Shown piece by piece: positions 44,401 to 56,222 of a stretch of DNA of 64,000 nucleotides. How positions within the stretch are numbered: position 1 is the stretch's first letter; every line of letters starts with the position of its first letter. A program made the translations under genes and the position numbers. The stretch is taken from NCBI RefSeq assembly GCF_032118995.1, contig NC_092656.1:12396761-12460760 (forward strand), written 5' to 3'. The stretch comes from Asterias amurensis. Its lineage: Eukaryota > Echinodermata > Asteroidea > Forcipulatida > Asteriidae. Below the pieces are notes generated by a model. The model made no database searches and had not been told where the DNA came from. It saw nothing but the letters and a program-made list of their open reading frames with translations.

Positions 44401-46934
44401 TTACGGATACGGGGATCAAGTGGACAGGAAGCGTACTATATCCCACAATTCCGTTTTCGCACATATAAGAACGAACATCGCACATGTATATTAAATTATC
44501 GCATATGTATACCGTCACAAAACATCGCATACAAATGATCGCATATAATATACTACAAAATTATCAAACAGATATTAAAAAATATCACATATCTATTGCA
44601 AATTATCGCACATATATTGCAAATTATTGCACATATATTACAATTTATCGCACATATATTACAATTTATCGCACATATATTACAATTTATCGCACACATA
44701 TTACAATTTATCGCACATATATTACAATTTATCGCACATATATTACAATTTATCGCACATATATTACAATTTATTGCATATATATTACATTTATTGCATA
44801 TGTATTACATTTGTTGCATATATATTACATTTATTGCATATATATTACATTTATTGCATACATCAAATGAATATCGCACATATGTGACAATTATCGCATA
44901 TATATGAGAAACATCGCACATATATTGTACATTATCGAATAATGCAACGTTTGACACGCCATACCGGGCAAACGGATAATTGATTTTTTTATTATTATTT
45001 TTTACCATGACCCAGCGGCATTTCGAGTTGTTATTGTTGTTGCAATAAAGTAAATAAAAGTAACATATGTTTCTGCAAGTATGGCTTCACTGGAACATCA
45101 CACTTATTGTGATAAATAATAATTGGTAAACAATAATGATCAATAATATAGAGTCGCAGGAATTATACAGGAAAGTTCGTGTAAACATGACAGTAACGGA
45201 GGTCGGCCGCTCAACCATCGACTTGTCTTGGCTATCCGTCGAGTTGTCTCAAAGTCGAGTTGTCCGAACCGTCGAGTTGTCCGAACGGACGAGTTGTCCG
45301 ACGGACGAGTTGTCTGACATTCAAAGAAGTAACACGAAATGACCAGTCTGCCGGTCCTGATTGTACCCGTCCTAAAGCCGACAACGCCGACAACAAGTCC
45401 AGAGTGCCGACAACCATGACAACACGCCGAACATCGAATTTTCAATTGTCAAAGTGTCTGTAGGCCTAATTGTAGTTGTTTTTTTAACGTTTTTTAACAA
45501 AAGGGCATATGAATGGGAATAAAATTTATTAAAAAGAGTAGTGACTTGTTCTTAAACATCCGTTCATAAATACCTCAGACAGTTTCGCTATTCCTATTTG
45601 TGAGAGCGTGTCACGTGGGGGTGTTTAAACGGCTGATAAAGACACAGCTAGAGCTGTTGAACTTAAGACCAGCTGGCTTCGCGTGTTGGGCGTGTAAGCT
45701 CATGTACTTGGTCTTGGAGTAACTTACGAGGAACGCAATTCATAGCTATTAGTAACATCACGTAATGTGTGTGCACACGCGCGTATTCACACCACCACCG
45801 GTCGACACAAAACATCTTGGCAAAAGATTTTGAAAATTTGAAAAGCTTTGTTTGTTGGGCGCGCAAGCTTATGTACGCCAATTTAAGTTACGCGGAACGC
45901 AATTCACAGCTATTATTAACAACGGCCAATCACAGCACGCGGAACATACACACTTGTTATAAATAATGGAATACACACAATGACATGGTGTTGTTACCGC
46001 AAACCAAATATAGTTATAAATATTTTATTAAACAAAACAAATTTATGTTTTACCACAGCTGCATCACAGAGCAGGAGTTACTCATCAAAGAAGGAAGAGA
46101 CAGATGAGCAATTTGATGCCCGATGGGAGGCATACTTCAACCGTCCGGAGATTGATGATTGGGAACTCAGACGAGGCCTAAATGAGCTACATGGTCATGA
46201 CCTTGTCCCCGAGCCTAAGATAGTAGCCGCTGCTCTGCGGGCGTGCAGGCGCCTCAACGATACTGCCATGGCAGTGCGTATCTTGGAAGCAGTAAAGGTA
46301 ATTGTTTTTGTTTTTATCCAAACAATTGCTTGCAAAGCAATTATTATTCTACCATCTGGTCCAGACAGGCGCTCCAAAGTCTCGCTTTAGGTTTGACTCA
46401 TGACAAGACCAACGTCTGAAATCAAGACACTCTAGAGTAGCTCTGAATGACTGCAACAGTCAATCTTTTGACTTTCAGCACGTCCAGTTTTGCTCCTAAC
46501 TATTTCACATGGTTCAACAGAGTGCCTGTCTAAAAGGGGTGTAGTTCATTTGTATAAATCTTTCAAATTGGTATCTTTCTCATTTGCAGCTTATCTTTAT
46601 ACATATAAATATAAGTCATGTTTGTTGATGGTAACTCTGCATCGACTGAATGAACGTTTGCTGAAAATACAGATACTTTCACAAAAATGCAAGACCAAAG
46701 GAAAATGCCTTTAAAAATGAAGAAGGCCTTGCCCTCTTTTATGTTTTAACATTCCTTGCTATGTATAGAAAATTTATGAAATGTTTTGATTTGAATTTTC
46801 AGGACAAAGCTGGAAGCCACAAAAACATCTACCCTTACATGCTTCAAGAACTCCGCCCAACTTTGGATGAGCTCAGCATTAGCACACCAGAGGAGCTGGG
46901 ATTAGACAAGCCACTAGCAGAGAAGATTATGTAA
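41470..46934 (+). CDS. COX5A: Cytochrome c oxidase subunit 5A, mitochondrial (three coding exons)
   Basis: Coding exons 41470-41545, 46059-46297 and 46803-46934 join in phase to 148 residues. Exon 1 encodes an Arg/Ser-rich mitochondrial presequence beginning [17 protein letters not shown]. The mature part starts near residue 32 and contains the family signatures [30 protein letters not shown] and [10 protein letters not shown]. The product is a matrix-side nuclear-encoded subunit of respiratory complex IV and the T2-binding subunit in mammals. Donors GTAAGT and GTAATT and acceptors CCACAG and TTTCAG are visible. The stop at 46932-46934 is followed one base later by GTAAGT, so the 3' UTR is itself split; its last exon likely starts at 48618. 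The 4.5-kb first intron is mostly a foldback element. A short C-terminal extension (PLAEKIM) follows the usual end. Confidence 0.95.
41840..41971. mobile_element. 132-bp hAT-like mini-MITE with 8-bp target duplication
   Basis: Terminal inverted repeats of about 27 bp read GGATAACTTTCCGTATGGCG at the left and CGCCATACGGAAACTTTTCC at the right. The unit is flanked by identical GGGGTAAA at 41832-41839 and 41972-41979. An 8-bp duplication is typical of hAT elements. A second copy with its own duplication is at 58123. Confidence 0.9.
42260..42531. repeat. 21-bp tandem array in left foldback arm, 13 copies
   Basis: The unit GATAAATTGTAATATATGTG plus C is repeated about 13 times with few changes. 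The mirrored array in the right arm (44638-44772) has about 7 copies. Confidence 0.95.
44638..44772. repeat. 21-bp tandem array in right foldback arm, about 7 copies
   Basis: This is the inverted counterpart of the 42260 array, with unit GCACATATATTACAATTTAT plus C. Confidence 0.9.
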
Positions 46935-47989
46935 AGTAAGTTAAATAAATATTATTCTTACCACCAAATTCTGCATTCATAAATACCTCAGACAGTTTCG
47001 CTATTCCTATTTGTGGAGAGCGCATCATGTGGGTGTGTATAAACCTTTGTTAATGACCAGTAAAAAGTGTTGAAACATGGGCATGACATGCAAGCTTGCA
47101 CCTGTGCTTATAAGACAGTTTCTTCGTTCCTATTGGTTGAGAGCAACGGCCAAGACAGTTGTGCCACATCACGCGATACGCGCGACACGCACAGCATTCC
47201 CTTATAAGGAGTTGTTTACCCGAGGGCCTTGACTGGGCCTTACCATTTCATAGCTGGAGGGTTGAAAGAAATCATTGAAAAAATAAAATGTTTGCATTTA
47301 TTTTACTTTTTGAACATAAGTGTTGATGTTTCTTGACCGAAAAGGTATTTATGAATGGGAATCAAAGTGTGTTGAATCAATTTTCAACTGGTGGTTTAAA
47401 GAACTAGGCCTCGTTGGGATTAAACCACTAGTTGAAAACCTCTTCACCACACATTGATTCCCTTATATACACATGTACAATCACCATTCTCCACTAGATG
47501 TAGCTCTGTAAGTAAAAATGCCTAGTATTAGTAGCGTGGAGTTCGCCTGCGCTCAAGCAAATAAATTCGCTGCTAACTTGTGAAATCTGCTTGACCTAAG
47601 CGCGGAATTCCCTGCTTCTGCAAGCGCCAATTCTTTGCTTACGGTAAGCAGAGCCATGAAAATGAGTCCTGATTTTCGTTATTGTATGAGAGAGGAACAT
47701 GTCTTTGATAAAGACATTTTGCACAAGTCCATCTGTTCAATGTTGCAGTGCCTTTTGACCGAGGTTCTCTGTTGACATGCCCACCGCAAATGCGCACAGT
47801 TTGTAAGGCCGCATGTTGCGTAAGAGTTTTGCGCATTCATGCATCTTCCAAAAAGGACCAGTTAATAGTCAGTAGACAATATTTTATAATGCCAAGCAAA
47901 CTGATACTTCATAGAGTCACAGTCTGGGTGCCCCTGGAAATTATCCAGTAGAAAATACCTAGCTACATGTAAAGACCCCTTTCATAACT

Positions 47990-48367
47990 TTAAAGCCATT
48001 GAACACTTTCGGTAAACAGTATTGTCTAAGGCCCACACTTCGTGTATTACAACTTATATGTAAAATAACAAACCTGTGAAAATTTAGGCTCAATCGGTCA
48101 TCGGAGTCGGAAGAAAATAACGGGAAAACCCACCCTTGTTTCCGCACATTTCGCCGTGTCATGACATGTGTTTAAAATAAATCGGTAATTCTCGCTATCG
48201 AGAATTGGTAATTGTTTCAATGTTTTCTCAAAAAGTAAAGCATTTCATGGAATAATATTTCAAGAGAAGTCTTTCACCATTACCTTCTGTAAACCCTGTA
48301 AGTTATTTGTAAATGTGTGAACTTTTTTCTTCTTTTTTTCTGTTCCGAAAGTGTGTAATGGCTTTAA
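47990..48367. mobile_element. TTAA-flanked MITE, family B copy 3
   Basis: TTAAAGCCATTGAACACTTT to GAAAGTGTGTAATGGCTTTA plus A. It lies in the intron of the COX5A 3' UTR. Confidence 0.85.
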
Positions 48368-48617
48368 ATGATACAGGGACGCTGAGGTCATGCGCATGTT
48401 TTTACTCACAAAGACAGCTATTGTCAAATGATTTGCCTCCTTTGGCCTCAGAATGGGAATTTTTTTTTTTGTCTCTGTGAGGGCTTTCTTTGAGAGTGTG
48501 ACATCATATGCAAGTGGTCTGTGTTGGTTGTTATACAAGCAGCGCGTTTATACAGTCCAATCAACTACTACTATTTTATGTTCTTATTTGTCTTGTTTTT
48601 ATTTTCTCCAATTCCAG

Positions 48618-49075
48618 CAATCCATCTTGAGTTCCTGACCCCACATTACTTCACATCGCTTGGGATTCTTCTGGACTTTCTCTCACAATGAAGGAGGGTA
48701 CTGTGTATCTGCCTACTTTGACTTCTTTTTTTCTTTGTCACCGACATTTTCACCTAGCACGCATGTTTTTATAAATGCCCAGTGACATAAACAACATCAA
48801 CTGGTAGCTAATTGTCCATTTCCCCCTGCAATTTCTGTTGTAACAAATTCAGTGGATGAACAATGCCCTGTTTAAACGGCAGTCTGGTCTTCAAGTTAGT
48901 CAAAAGTTGAGATCTTTAGTTATACTTTTCGTTAATGATTTTACTCAGAGTAAGTATTAAACTAATGTGTGCAGTGTGTGTATCAGGGAAATTCAAGACA
49001 TGTAATTGTGAATCTGTTATTGTGTGCACGTCTAGGATTTTACAAGAAATGATAAATAAACTATATAAAGTTTTG
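48618..49075 (+). other. COX5A: Probable last (3' UTR) exon of COX5A with AATAAA
   Basis: Acceptor CTCCAATTCCAG ends at 48617. This matches the donor GTAAGT that begins one base after the COX5A stop codon (TAAA/GTAAGT). AATAAA at 49055-49060 is a candidate polyadenylation signal. A second AATAAA lies near 49750. The exon boundaries are predicted from motifs only. Confidence 0.5.
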
Positions 49076-49922
49076 TTAATTCTGTAAAATTAAAGTCATT
49101 TCATATAGTTTTTTGGGGGTTTTCAAATTGAGAACTAAGTTCACAATGCTGTACTCCTGCTGAACGCACAGAACAGATGTGCAAAAAGAATTCACACACA
49201 ATTTTTATCAGCGTGTATGGAACATTTGTATACCATAAAATCTAATTCAACATTCAATTTGGAGCTTCTTATATTTTGATAAGTGCATGTTTTAGGAATG
49301 CCAAGAGGGTGTTATTTCCCCCAATAGTGGTAAGAAGAGAACACATCAAATTTAACAAACCTGCCAATTTTACCCCAAACCAATCTCCAATTCCGTTTTT
49401 TATTTGACTGAAACTACATGTAATAGACTCAGTAGTGCATAGTCAAACTATAGAGCAAGGCTAGCTACAAGTGTGCTTGTTTTAAGGGAAGGTATTCTAT
49501 CATCATTAGGAAGTGGGTCTCAGTCAGCTGAACATTCTATGTTAGATTTTGATGGATGGTAAAAATGAAATGCTTTAAGACTTGGGTTGATCTTGTTACA
49601 GATGTTATTGCCACTTAGTGTCGTTCAAATTGAAATTTCCTGGTTGGTGGCCGTTCGACAGATTTGTGAACTTGGTTCTTTGGTGAATGTTCATGAATAT
49701 TTTATCCATTTGAGTTTTGATTTGTAATAGAAGTTTGAATGCTTTAAGGAATCAATAAATCTTGAGTTGTTCTAGATAAACAAGACAAGTGTTTTTTGTG
49801 CTTCTTTTGGTAGTCTTACAAACTGACAAACATGACAAATGAGTGTTTATTACCAACTACAGCTACTGTAAAGTCAGATAGACTTTTTATCATGTATGTG
49901 TGAAAGCCTTACCTGCTCTAAT

Positions 49923-50057
49923 GGGAGACTTTCCAACGCTAGGTGGCAGCAGACTTGCCGGGTAAATTTCCATTGTTTACGTAGGTCTGAACATGCGCAT
50001 TATTCTGAGAACAATGGCTTTACGCGGTAAGTCTGCTGCCATATAGAGTCCCAGACA
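49923..50057. mobile_element. Palindromic MITE (GGCAGCAGACTT core)
   Basis: AGGTGGCAGCAGACTTGCCG on the left pairs with CGGTAAGTCTGCTGCCATAT on the right. A truncated family A MITE follows immediately. Confidence 0.55.
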
Positions 50058-50065
50058 GTCTCCAA

Positions 50066-50268
50066 AATCAAGCATCTGAAAGCACACAACTTCGTGTGAC
50101 CATGGTACAAGAGTGTTTTTTTTTCTTCTTTCATTAATATTTCGCAACTTCGACCGCGGACTGAGCTCAAATTTTAACATGTTTGTTATTTTATGCATAT
50201 TTTGAGATACACCAACTGTGAAGACTAACTAGTCTTTGACAAATACCAATAGTGTCCAGTGTCTTTAA
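50066..50268. mobile_element. Truncated family A MITE, copy 9
   Basis: It starts in the AAAATCAAGCATCTGAAAGC part of the family and ends AATAGTGTCCAGTGTCTTTA plus A. The left half is missing. Confidence 0.7.
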
Positions 50269-50736
50269 CATTAAAAAAACATGTATTGATGTCATATTTC
50301 AAGTACAAATGTCTGGAAACTTTTTTCCTCACAATGTTTACGATATAAATAAGTTTACGGTTATGATTCCAAAAAGTACTTTTTACTTGTTCAAAAATGT
50401 TTTAGTCATACAGAAAGCACCGTCTTATCTTTATATACTATTATACAAAGAGCTATTCCATAATATTAATTGTTAGAAAATAAAATGTGTATCCTACAGA
50501 TGTATATGAAGAGCTTGCTAGAACCCACTAACACTTCTAAAGTTTTGCTTAGCCTACTGTTCGGTTTTTGTAAAAAAATGTCGATTTATTGGCAAAATTA
50601 TAAACAAAACCAGTAAGAGTCAGTTAGATTTCAGTTGAACACAGTGTCTACTTATTGAGAAAATAGGGAAAATATTTCTTTGTTTCATCAAGATTGTCAA
50701 TTCCACCCACTAAGTGACAGCGGGTACCAATTGGAC

Positions 50737-50955
50737 CTCTGGCTGAAGTCTTGGTGCAAAATGTTTCCTTTCACCCACACTCATGACACTGCGGCCAATT
50801 CACCAACAGCGCCGCACTGACTCACCTGACTTAGTCCATACACTTGCGGGTTGTTGTGTGGACTAGGTCTCAGTCAGGTGAGTCGGTGAATTGGCCGCGG
50901 TGGGCGTGAAAGGAAAACGAGAAACGTCTTGCACCAAGACTACTCTGGCTGCAGC
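50737..50955. mobile_element. Palindromic MITE (CGGCCAATTCACC core)
   Basis: CTGGCTGAAGTCTTGGTGCA and TGCACCAAGACTACTCTGGC are inverted ends. Inside, TGCGGCCAATTCACCAA faces GTCGGTGAATTGGCCGCG, and a TCAGGTGAGTC pair lies nearer the centre. Confidence 0.75.
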
Positions 50956-51417
50956 ATTCAGCCCATCAGGAAAATTTGAATCGCCATATGGTCCCCTTTT
51001 GGCAATCTTTGGAGATGCAACATTTTCAACAATAATTTTACTGATTTCTAATCAACGGGAGTACTTTGAAGCAAAGCAAAATATGCCGGATCCTTACTAC
51101 CATTTTTTATGAAAAAAAAAAGGTCATGACCCAATATTTATACTCCTATTGGAACTTGCTACATTGTACAACCCAATATTATATAACACATTTTAAATAC
51201 ATTTTTTTTAAGCTACACACCAGAAAATTATTATCAAAGATGTTTCAAAGTGCCTAGGTTAGAGGTGTATTTATGGATAATGTAAGTCCCTTTGATAATA
51301 TGCATTGTTATCATCAACAATTGAGATGGTTGTTAATCTATTGTAGACAGCAATCACAGCAACCGTTTCCATTATTATTCCAAGGCCTTTTCTGGCAGGC
51401 AAGATACATGTGCTACA

Positions 51418-51804
51418 TCAAAGACAGTGGACACTATTGGTAATTGTCAAAGATTAGTCTTCACAGTTGGTGTATGTCAACATATGCATAAAATAACAAA
51501 CCTGTTAAAATTTGAGCTCAATCAGACATCGAAATTGCGAGATAATAATGAAAGAAAAAACACCCTTGTCACACGAAGTTGTGTGCTTTCTGATGCTTGA
51601 TTTCAAGACCTCAAATTCTAAACTTGAGGTCTCAAAATCAAATTCGTGGGAAAATTACTTCTTTCTCGATAACTACGCCACTTCAGAGGGAGCTCTTTCT
51701 CACAATGTTTTATACTATCAACCGCTCCCCATTACTTGTTATCAAGAAAGGTTTTATGATGATAATTATTTTGAGAAGTTACCAATAGTGCCCACTGCCT
51801 TTAA
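51418..51804. mobile_element. TTAA-flanked MITE, family A copy 10 (inverted orientation)
   Basis: AAAGACAGTGGACACTATTG to ATAGTGCCCACTGCCTTTAA. The interior is the reverse complement of the other copies, for example ACACGAAGTTGTGTGCTTTC. Confidence 0.85.
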
Positions 51805-52221
51805 CCCTGGCCATACTGCCATACATTTGCCATGGGAAACTGTATGTTTTGTGCCATAAGTCAACAGTGTCCTCAGCACTACAGAAGTAGATAAAAGTAA
51901 CAACTATTTTCTTCACCAGGCTGACTTAAAAAGTCTGAATTCAGATAAAAGTCTAACATTTTGCATCCCTTCATAAATAACGGCTGGACACATATAGAGA
52001 TGTGCCCCCTTTCTATATATCAAAAGTCGATACAAATAAGACAATTCAATCCCCCAAAATATTTTCTTTCCTTATGAGCTGCCTGCGTTCAAATCAGTCT
52101 GCTTGCAGTCCATGCTCTGTGGCTCCATTGTCACATGTGATGCATTAGGCTGTGTCGACTATCAGTAGGATGTTCCAACATGTGATGCTTAGGTTTATAT
52201 TGTCTAAAAGCAGTAGGATGT

Positions 52222-55200
52222 TCAAGTGTCATTTTCTGCCACACATTTCTCGACCAGTTCTTTGAGGTTGGGATTCTCCATTGCAGCAGCTATTCTCTCC
52301 TTATCGTTGATTTGTTTGTTAACTGCAAAACAATCAAAATATTGTCAATGGACTGAGTAAAGATCTGACACACAACACAAACAGAGTTTTATTGATATAA
52401 ACCATACAGGGAAAATGATTGGCTGTAATATTAAAAGGGACACGTTGTCTTGGATCGGGCAAGTTGGTCTATGAAAAGGGTTTGAAAACTGTTTGTTATA
52501 AAATGCATGGTTGGAAAGATGCTTTAAGAGTACATTAGAATATAATGATCCACACAAAAATGCATTGAAATTGCAAAGTTTTCCCTATCATCGTAAAATT
52601 AACACGGCACGTCATTTTGTGGAGTCAAATTTTAGGCTCTACATAATGCCCGAGCATGTTAGTTCGCAAAATTAAAGGAAACACCGCAACTTCGAGGCAA
52701 AGTGTCCCTTTAAATGTAGCTGACCTGTTTAATGGATTACCCTGGTTACGCCACAAAGCTTGACTGGGCACTGCCATATTTTGCTTGATTAGGACATGGT
52801 AGGACAAGGTAGGTACATCAAGTCACAGCACAGAAATAAAGCAGGATTGACGTTCATTAACTTCAAATGCCTTTCTTTCAGCATTAACAACAACAACAGC
52901 AACAGGAGCAGGAGCAGCAACAACAACAAAAACAACAAAAACAACAACAACAACAACAACAACAAAAGGATGAAAGTGCCAGGCACTGCAATACTTTGTA
53001 CTGTGTCTTTCTATACTGTATGTACATGTAACGGCACCGCTGAGAAACCGTAAAACAAAGGACAAAATCAAAAAAGTTCTGAGACTGACTTCAAGAGAAT
53101 ATGCAAATGCTTACTTTCTTCTTCTGTGGAATGGGTGCCTTTTGTTATATAAATGTCCAGCTACAGTAGGAGAGACAAAGAAAAAAATTGAACGGAAATT
53201 ACAAAGTTTGTCTGAAGTACAATAATTGGGAGGTGTACAAAAGGCCATCTCCTCTGGACATTAAAGATGGACTTTAACAGGGCTGAAATTACACGCAGGC
53301 CCTGTACGTGTACATGTAGGCAATGGCCTCTGTTGCCCCTGCTCTTGGCCTTGGTGCCCCTTCAAAAGTTTCACATTGACTTTCAGATTTTTTTTGAAAA
53401 ATGAAAATGGCCTTGCCCTTTCAATTATGAAACTCTAGACCTGCTTTAGCTTTTCAGTTTTGTGCTGTACTCAGTTTCCAATAGATCCACATCATATATT
53501 TACCTACATGTATCTGTACTCAACCTAAAATCTATTTTTAGTTCACATGTTGAGCATCGATTGCAATTTGACTGTTTATGAAACATAACCTGAAGATATG
53601 ACAGAAATTGAAAATTTTCAAAACCGAAAGGTTTCACAGATTTTCTTACGTTGCTGCAATTTTCAACAAAAGAGCATTTCACAAGAAAAACAGGGTAGTG
53701 ACTCAGTTTAGGAAAAAGGTAACATGAAGTAGATAACAGGAAAGCTGATAACAGCAAACAGCTAAGCAGGGGACATAATTCTTCCAATAGAGTAATATGT
53801 AGACCAAAACAACAAAATATTTTAGTTGCTAAATTTGTTTCTGACTTGAAATTGAAAGTCAGAAGTGAACTTACCTTATGTTTTTGAGGAAGACTTCTTT
53901 CCAGTTTTACTCTGATACACAAACCTGACGAAGAAAACAAAAACAGCTCACACTATACATTGTACAAGATGAATCCTTGTGAAAATCCTTGTCATAAATC
54001 ATCAATATTTAAGTAATACTCTTAATATTGATAATAGTGGTTTCTTATAAAGCCCTCATTTCTGTCACATTCAGTTTTCCTGCAAGGTACAAAATATATG
54101 TGTATCTACATTTTGTGAAGTACAAACCCAAATGTGCTGCATGGCACAATATGCTGCCAATCAAACCAGAAACACTAGGGCAATTCCCTTCTATTTTTGA
54201 ACAGTGCAAGAGGTTTTTTTAAGTGCATGACACAACACACAGGACCTACAGCTTTATGATTGTCCCAATTGAAAGACGCAGCAATAATAATGGTATAAAG
54301 TGTCTTGCTTAAAGGGAAGGTACACGTTTGGCAATTACTCAAAACAAATATTAACTTAAAAAGTGACTTAGTAACGAGCATTGGGGAGCTGTTGGTAGTA
54401 TAAACCTTTGTGGCAAACGACTCCCTCTGAAGTAACGTAGTTTTTTAGAAAGAGGCAATTTCTCAATAAAATAACCAAAGACTTCTAGCTAGAAGTCTTT
54501 TACTCCTATCTGAAAGCACACAGATTCATCCAACAAGGTTTTTTTATTGTTTCATCATTTTCTTGCAACTTTGATAACCGAATGAGCCCAAGTTTTCACA
54601 GGTTTGTTATTTTATGCATATATATATGTTGAGATGTGTGACATCAAGTGAGAACACTGGTCTTGGATGATTACCAAACGTGTACAGTGACTTTAAGGAC
54701 ACAAGTGTCACGACCGGGACATGAACCCATACTCTCTAAGATCTGCAGAATAGAAACACCAAAGCTTGAGTTCAATGATCTTATCCGCTTGGCCAAGAAA
54801 TGCTATTAATTGGCTTGAACAATAATAAGAAACATTCTTTGCTCAACATTTCTATGATATTGGGTCCACGAGGCTTGGATTTCATCTTCGAGAGGGCAAG
54901 GCCATTTTCATTTTGCAAAGGGAATTTCCTTTGGAAAATCTTAAAGTCTAAAGGAAACTTTTGAAGGAGCACTAAGGTCAAGACGAAGGTCAATAGAGGC
55001 AATGGTCCCTATGTAATTCCAGGCCTGGTCTACCGTACATGTCTGAACATAGGAAGACGAGCAAGGTACACTGTTTGAAACGTTGAGACCACGCCGGCTC
55101 TTTCACGCCGGCTCTTTTCAGAGCCAACACTTCCACAAAAGCAATTTACACATGGTTGTACCTGCAAGTTTCCTATTTATTTATAGCTTCTTCCTATTTA

Positions 55201-56115
55201 TCCACACCATGCAAAATTTCAGACGATATCTGAAACATACCAATCAATGTAGCTAACGAACAGTGTGGCACCGTTGGAGTGAACTGAACACGAATGATGT
55301 ACGCATCTTCATAGCCTTTCAAGGGATAAACTTTGACACCTTCCTCAAACACAACTTCAAGGTCTTCCAGCGAGTTGGGCTTTTCAGGATCTCTGATGTC
55401 TTTAATCAAGTCTGATGACAGAAAGTATAGTGGTTGGTATTACAATGTGATTTATATACTGTACATTTACACATTGTAAGTAAATTATAACGACAATGAA
55501 CTATACAAAAGCAATTCGGTATACGTTCTTTTTTGTAAACAAAATCACAGCGCTTATTTAACAATAAGTGAATCAGAACACAAAATGAAGAGTGATAAAA
55601 AACGTTTAATAAAGGAAATGGTAGGTCTTTAGGTAGTTTTTTAGATTGTACAATTGAGCTGGCTGATTCAATGTTTGTGGGTTATGGTTCCATTCGTCAG
55701 CAGCAAAGCTGTGAAGGTTCTGTCTCTAGCACATGGCAAGTTCTGTGGCATATAAACGGAAAGGATCCAACTATTTGACAACCTTCGACCCCTCTTGTAG
55801 CCCCCCCCCCCAATGAAAATAACTACCAACGTATGGTTTTGTAAGTGAGATGACATGTAATACAAATTGCAGATAATGGGTATGCCTATGATAAAGTATT
55901 CCATATTTTTCATAGTTACAGGAGAAGTCTATACCATAAATATCAGCAGCGACGTCTTCCAAATTTTCGTCCTCGTTATCTTTTGTCTTCTCTTTCTCTG
56001 TGCCTGATGCCCTCTCTCGGTTAACCGCTTCATCACCATTGTCTGTGTCTAATGGAGAGCTGCCTCCAGCAGACATCATGAACAGGTGGAATACTCCAAG
56101 AAGTGTGAAGAACAT
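52222..56115 (-). CDS. CIAO2A: Cytosolic iron-sulfur assembly component 2A (FAM96A), five coding exons
   Basis: Exons 56115-55935, 55411-55241, 53924-53875, 53160-53115 and 52322-52222 join in phase to 182 residues (human 160). The DUF59/MIP18 domain begins [35 protein letters not shown] contains the conserved Cys111, and [20 protein letters not shown] matches CIAO2A rather than CIAO2B. The protein partners CIAO1 in cytosolic Fe-S cluster delivery and in mammals matures IRP1. The N-terminus has a hydrophobic start ([14 protein letters not shown]) and an acidic, Lys/Glu-rich stretch of about 40 residues that is longer than in human. Acceptors and donors are canonical. The gene is convergent with COX5A and divergent from MSH3. 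A LINE 3' fragment lies about 100 bp upstream of the ATG. Confidence 0.93.
52431..52713. mobile_element. Foldback MITE, TTAA family C (shortened)
   Basis: TTAAAAGGGACACGTTGTCT to GAGGCAAAGTGTCCCTTTAA. It has the family order GTTGGTCTATGAAAAGGG, AATGATCCACACAAAAATGC and a central GGAGTCAAATTTTAGGCTC, but part of the right arm is deleted. It is in the last CIAO2A intron. Confidence 0.75.
52886..52968. repeat. AAC/AGC trinucleotide microsatellite
   Basis: Interrupted AAC, CAG and GAG triplets run for about 80 bp in the last CIAO2A intron. They create spurious poly-Asn and poly-Leu frames. Confidence 0.9.
54309..54696. mobile_element. TTAA-flanked MITE, diverged relative of family A
   Basis: TTAAAGGGAAGGTACACGTT to AAACGTGTACAGTGACTTTA plus A. 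The body keeps CGACTCCCTCTGAAGTAACG but has different ends from the other copies, so it is probably a sister subfamily. Confidence 0.75.
54860..55020 (-). repeat. Dispersed repeat of about 150 bp (GGCCTTGGTGCCC type)
   Basis: The segment reading, on the minus strand, through AGGGAATTTCC and a GCCTTGCCCTCTCGAAGATG motif recurs at about 32180-32320, 53300-53450, 62370-62520 and 62660-62775. The copies share GCCTTGGTGCCCCTTC, then TTTGCAAAATGAAAA. Family and ends are unresolved. Confidence 0.55.
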
Positions 56116-56222
56116 TGGCAACTTGATTATTTAGATTGTCTCTAAAAAATAAAATATTTATGATGTTCATTCTATTGTTATTACAGATGGGCAATAATGG
56201 GTGTTGGTACAATCAAACATAG

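Larger units (their letters stand above)
41660..45330. mobile_element. Foldback transposon of about 3.7 kb filling COX5A intron 1
   Basis: Outer ends at about 41660-41790 and 45210-45325 are inverted arrays of a 17-bp unit, GACAACTCGACGGTTCG. Inner arms 42082-43238 and 43922-44971 are about 1.1 kb inverted copies with very high identity, separated by a spacer of about 0.68 kb. The spacer has smaller nested inverted copies (43240-43274 versus 43607-43642). No transposase is recognised. The arms differ mainly in copy number of an internal 21-bp array and in an hAT-like MITE found only on the left. Confidence 0.85.
49076..52221. other. Convergent intergenic region between COX5A and CIAO2A
   Basis: No coding exon is recognised. 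It holds the repeats at 49923, 50066, 50737 and 51418. The remainder (for example 49076-49900, 50270-50700, 50960-51400 and 51810-52200) is AT-rich without visible features. Confidence 0.5.

Noticed and set aside
52789..53071. Poly-Leu and poly-Asn open frames
   Set aside because: They translate the AAC-type microsatellite in a CIAO2A intron.
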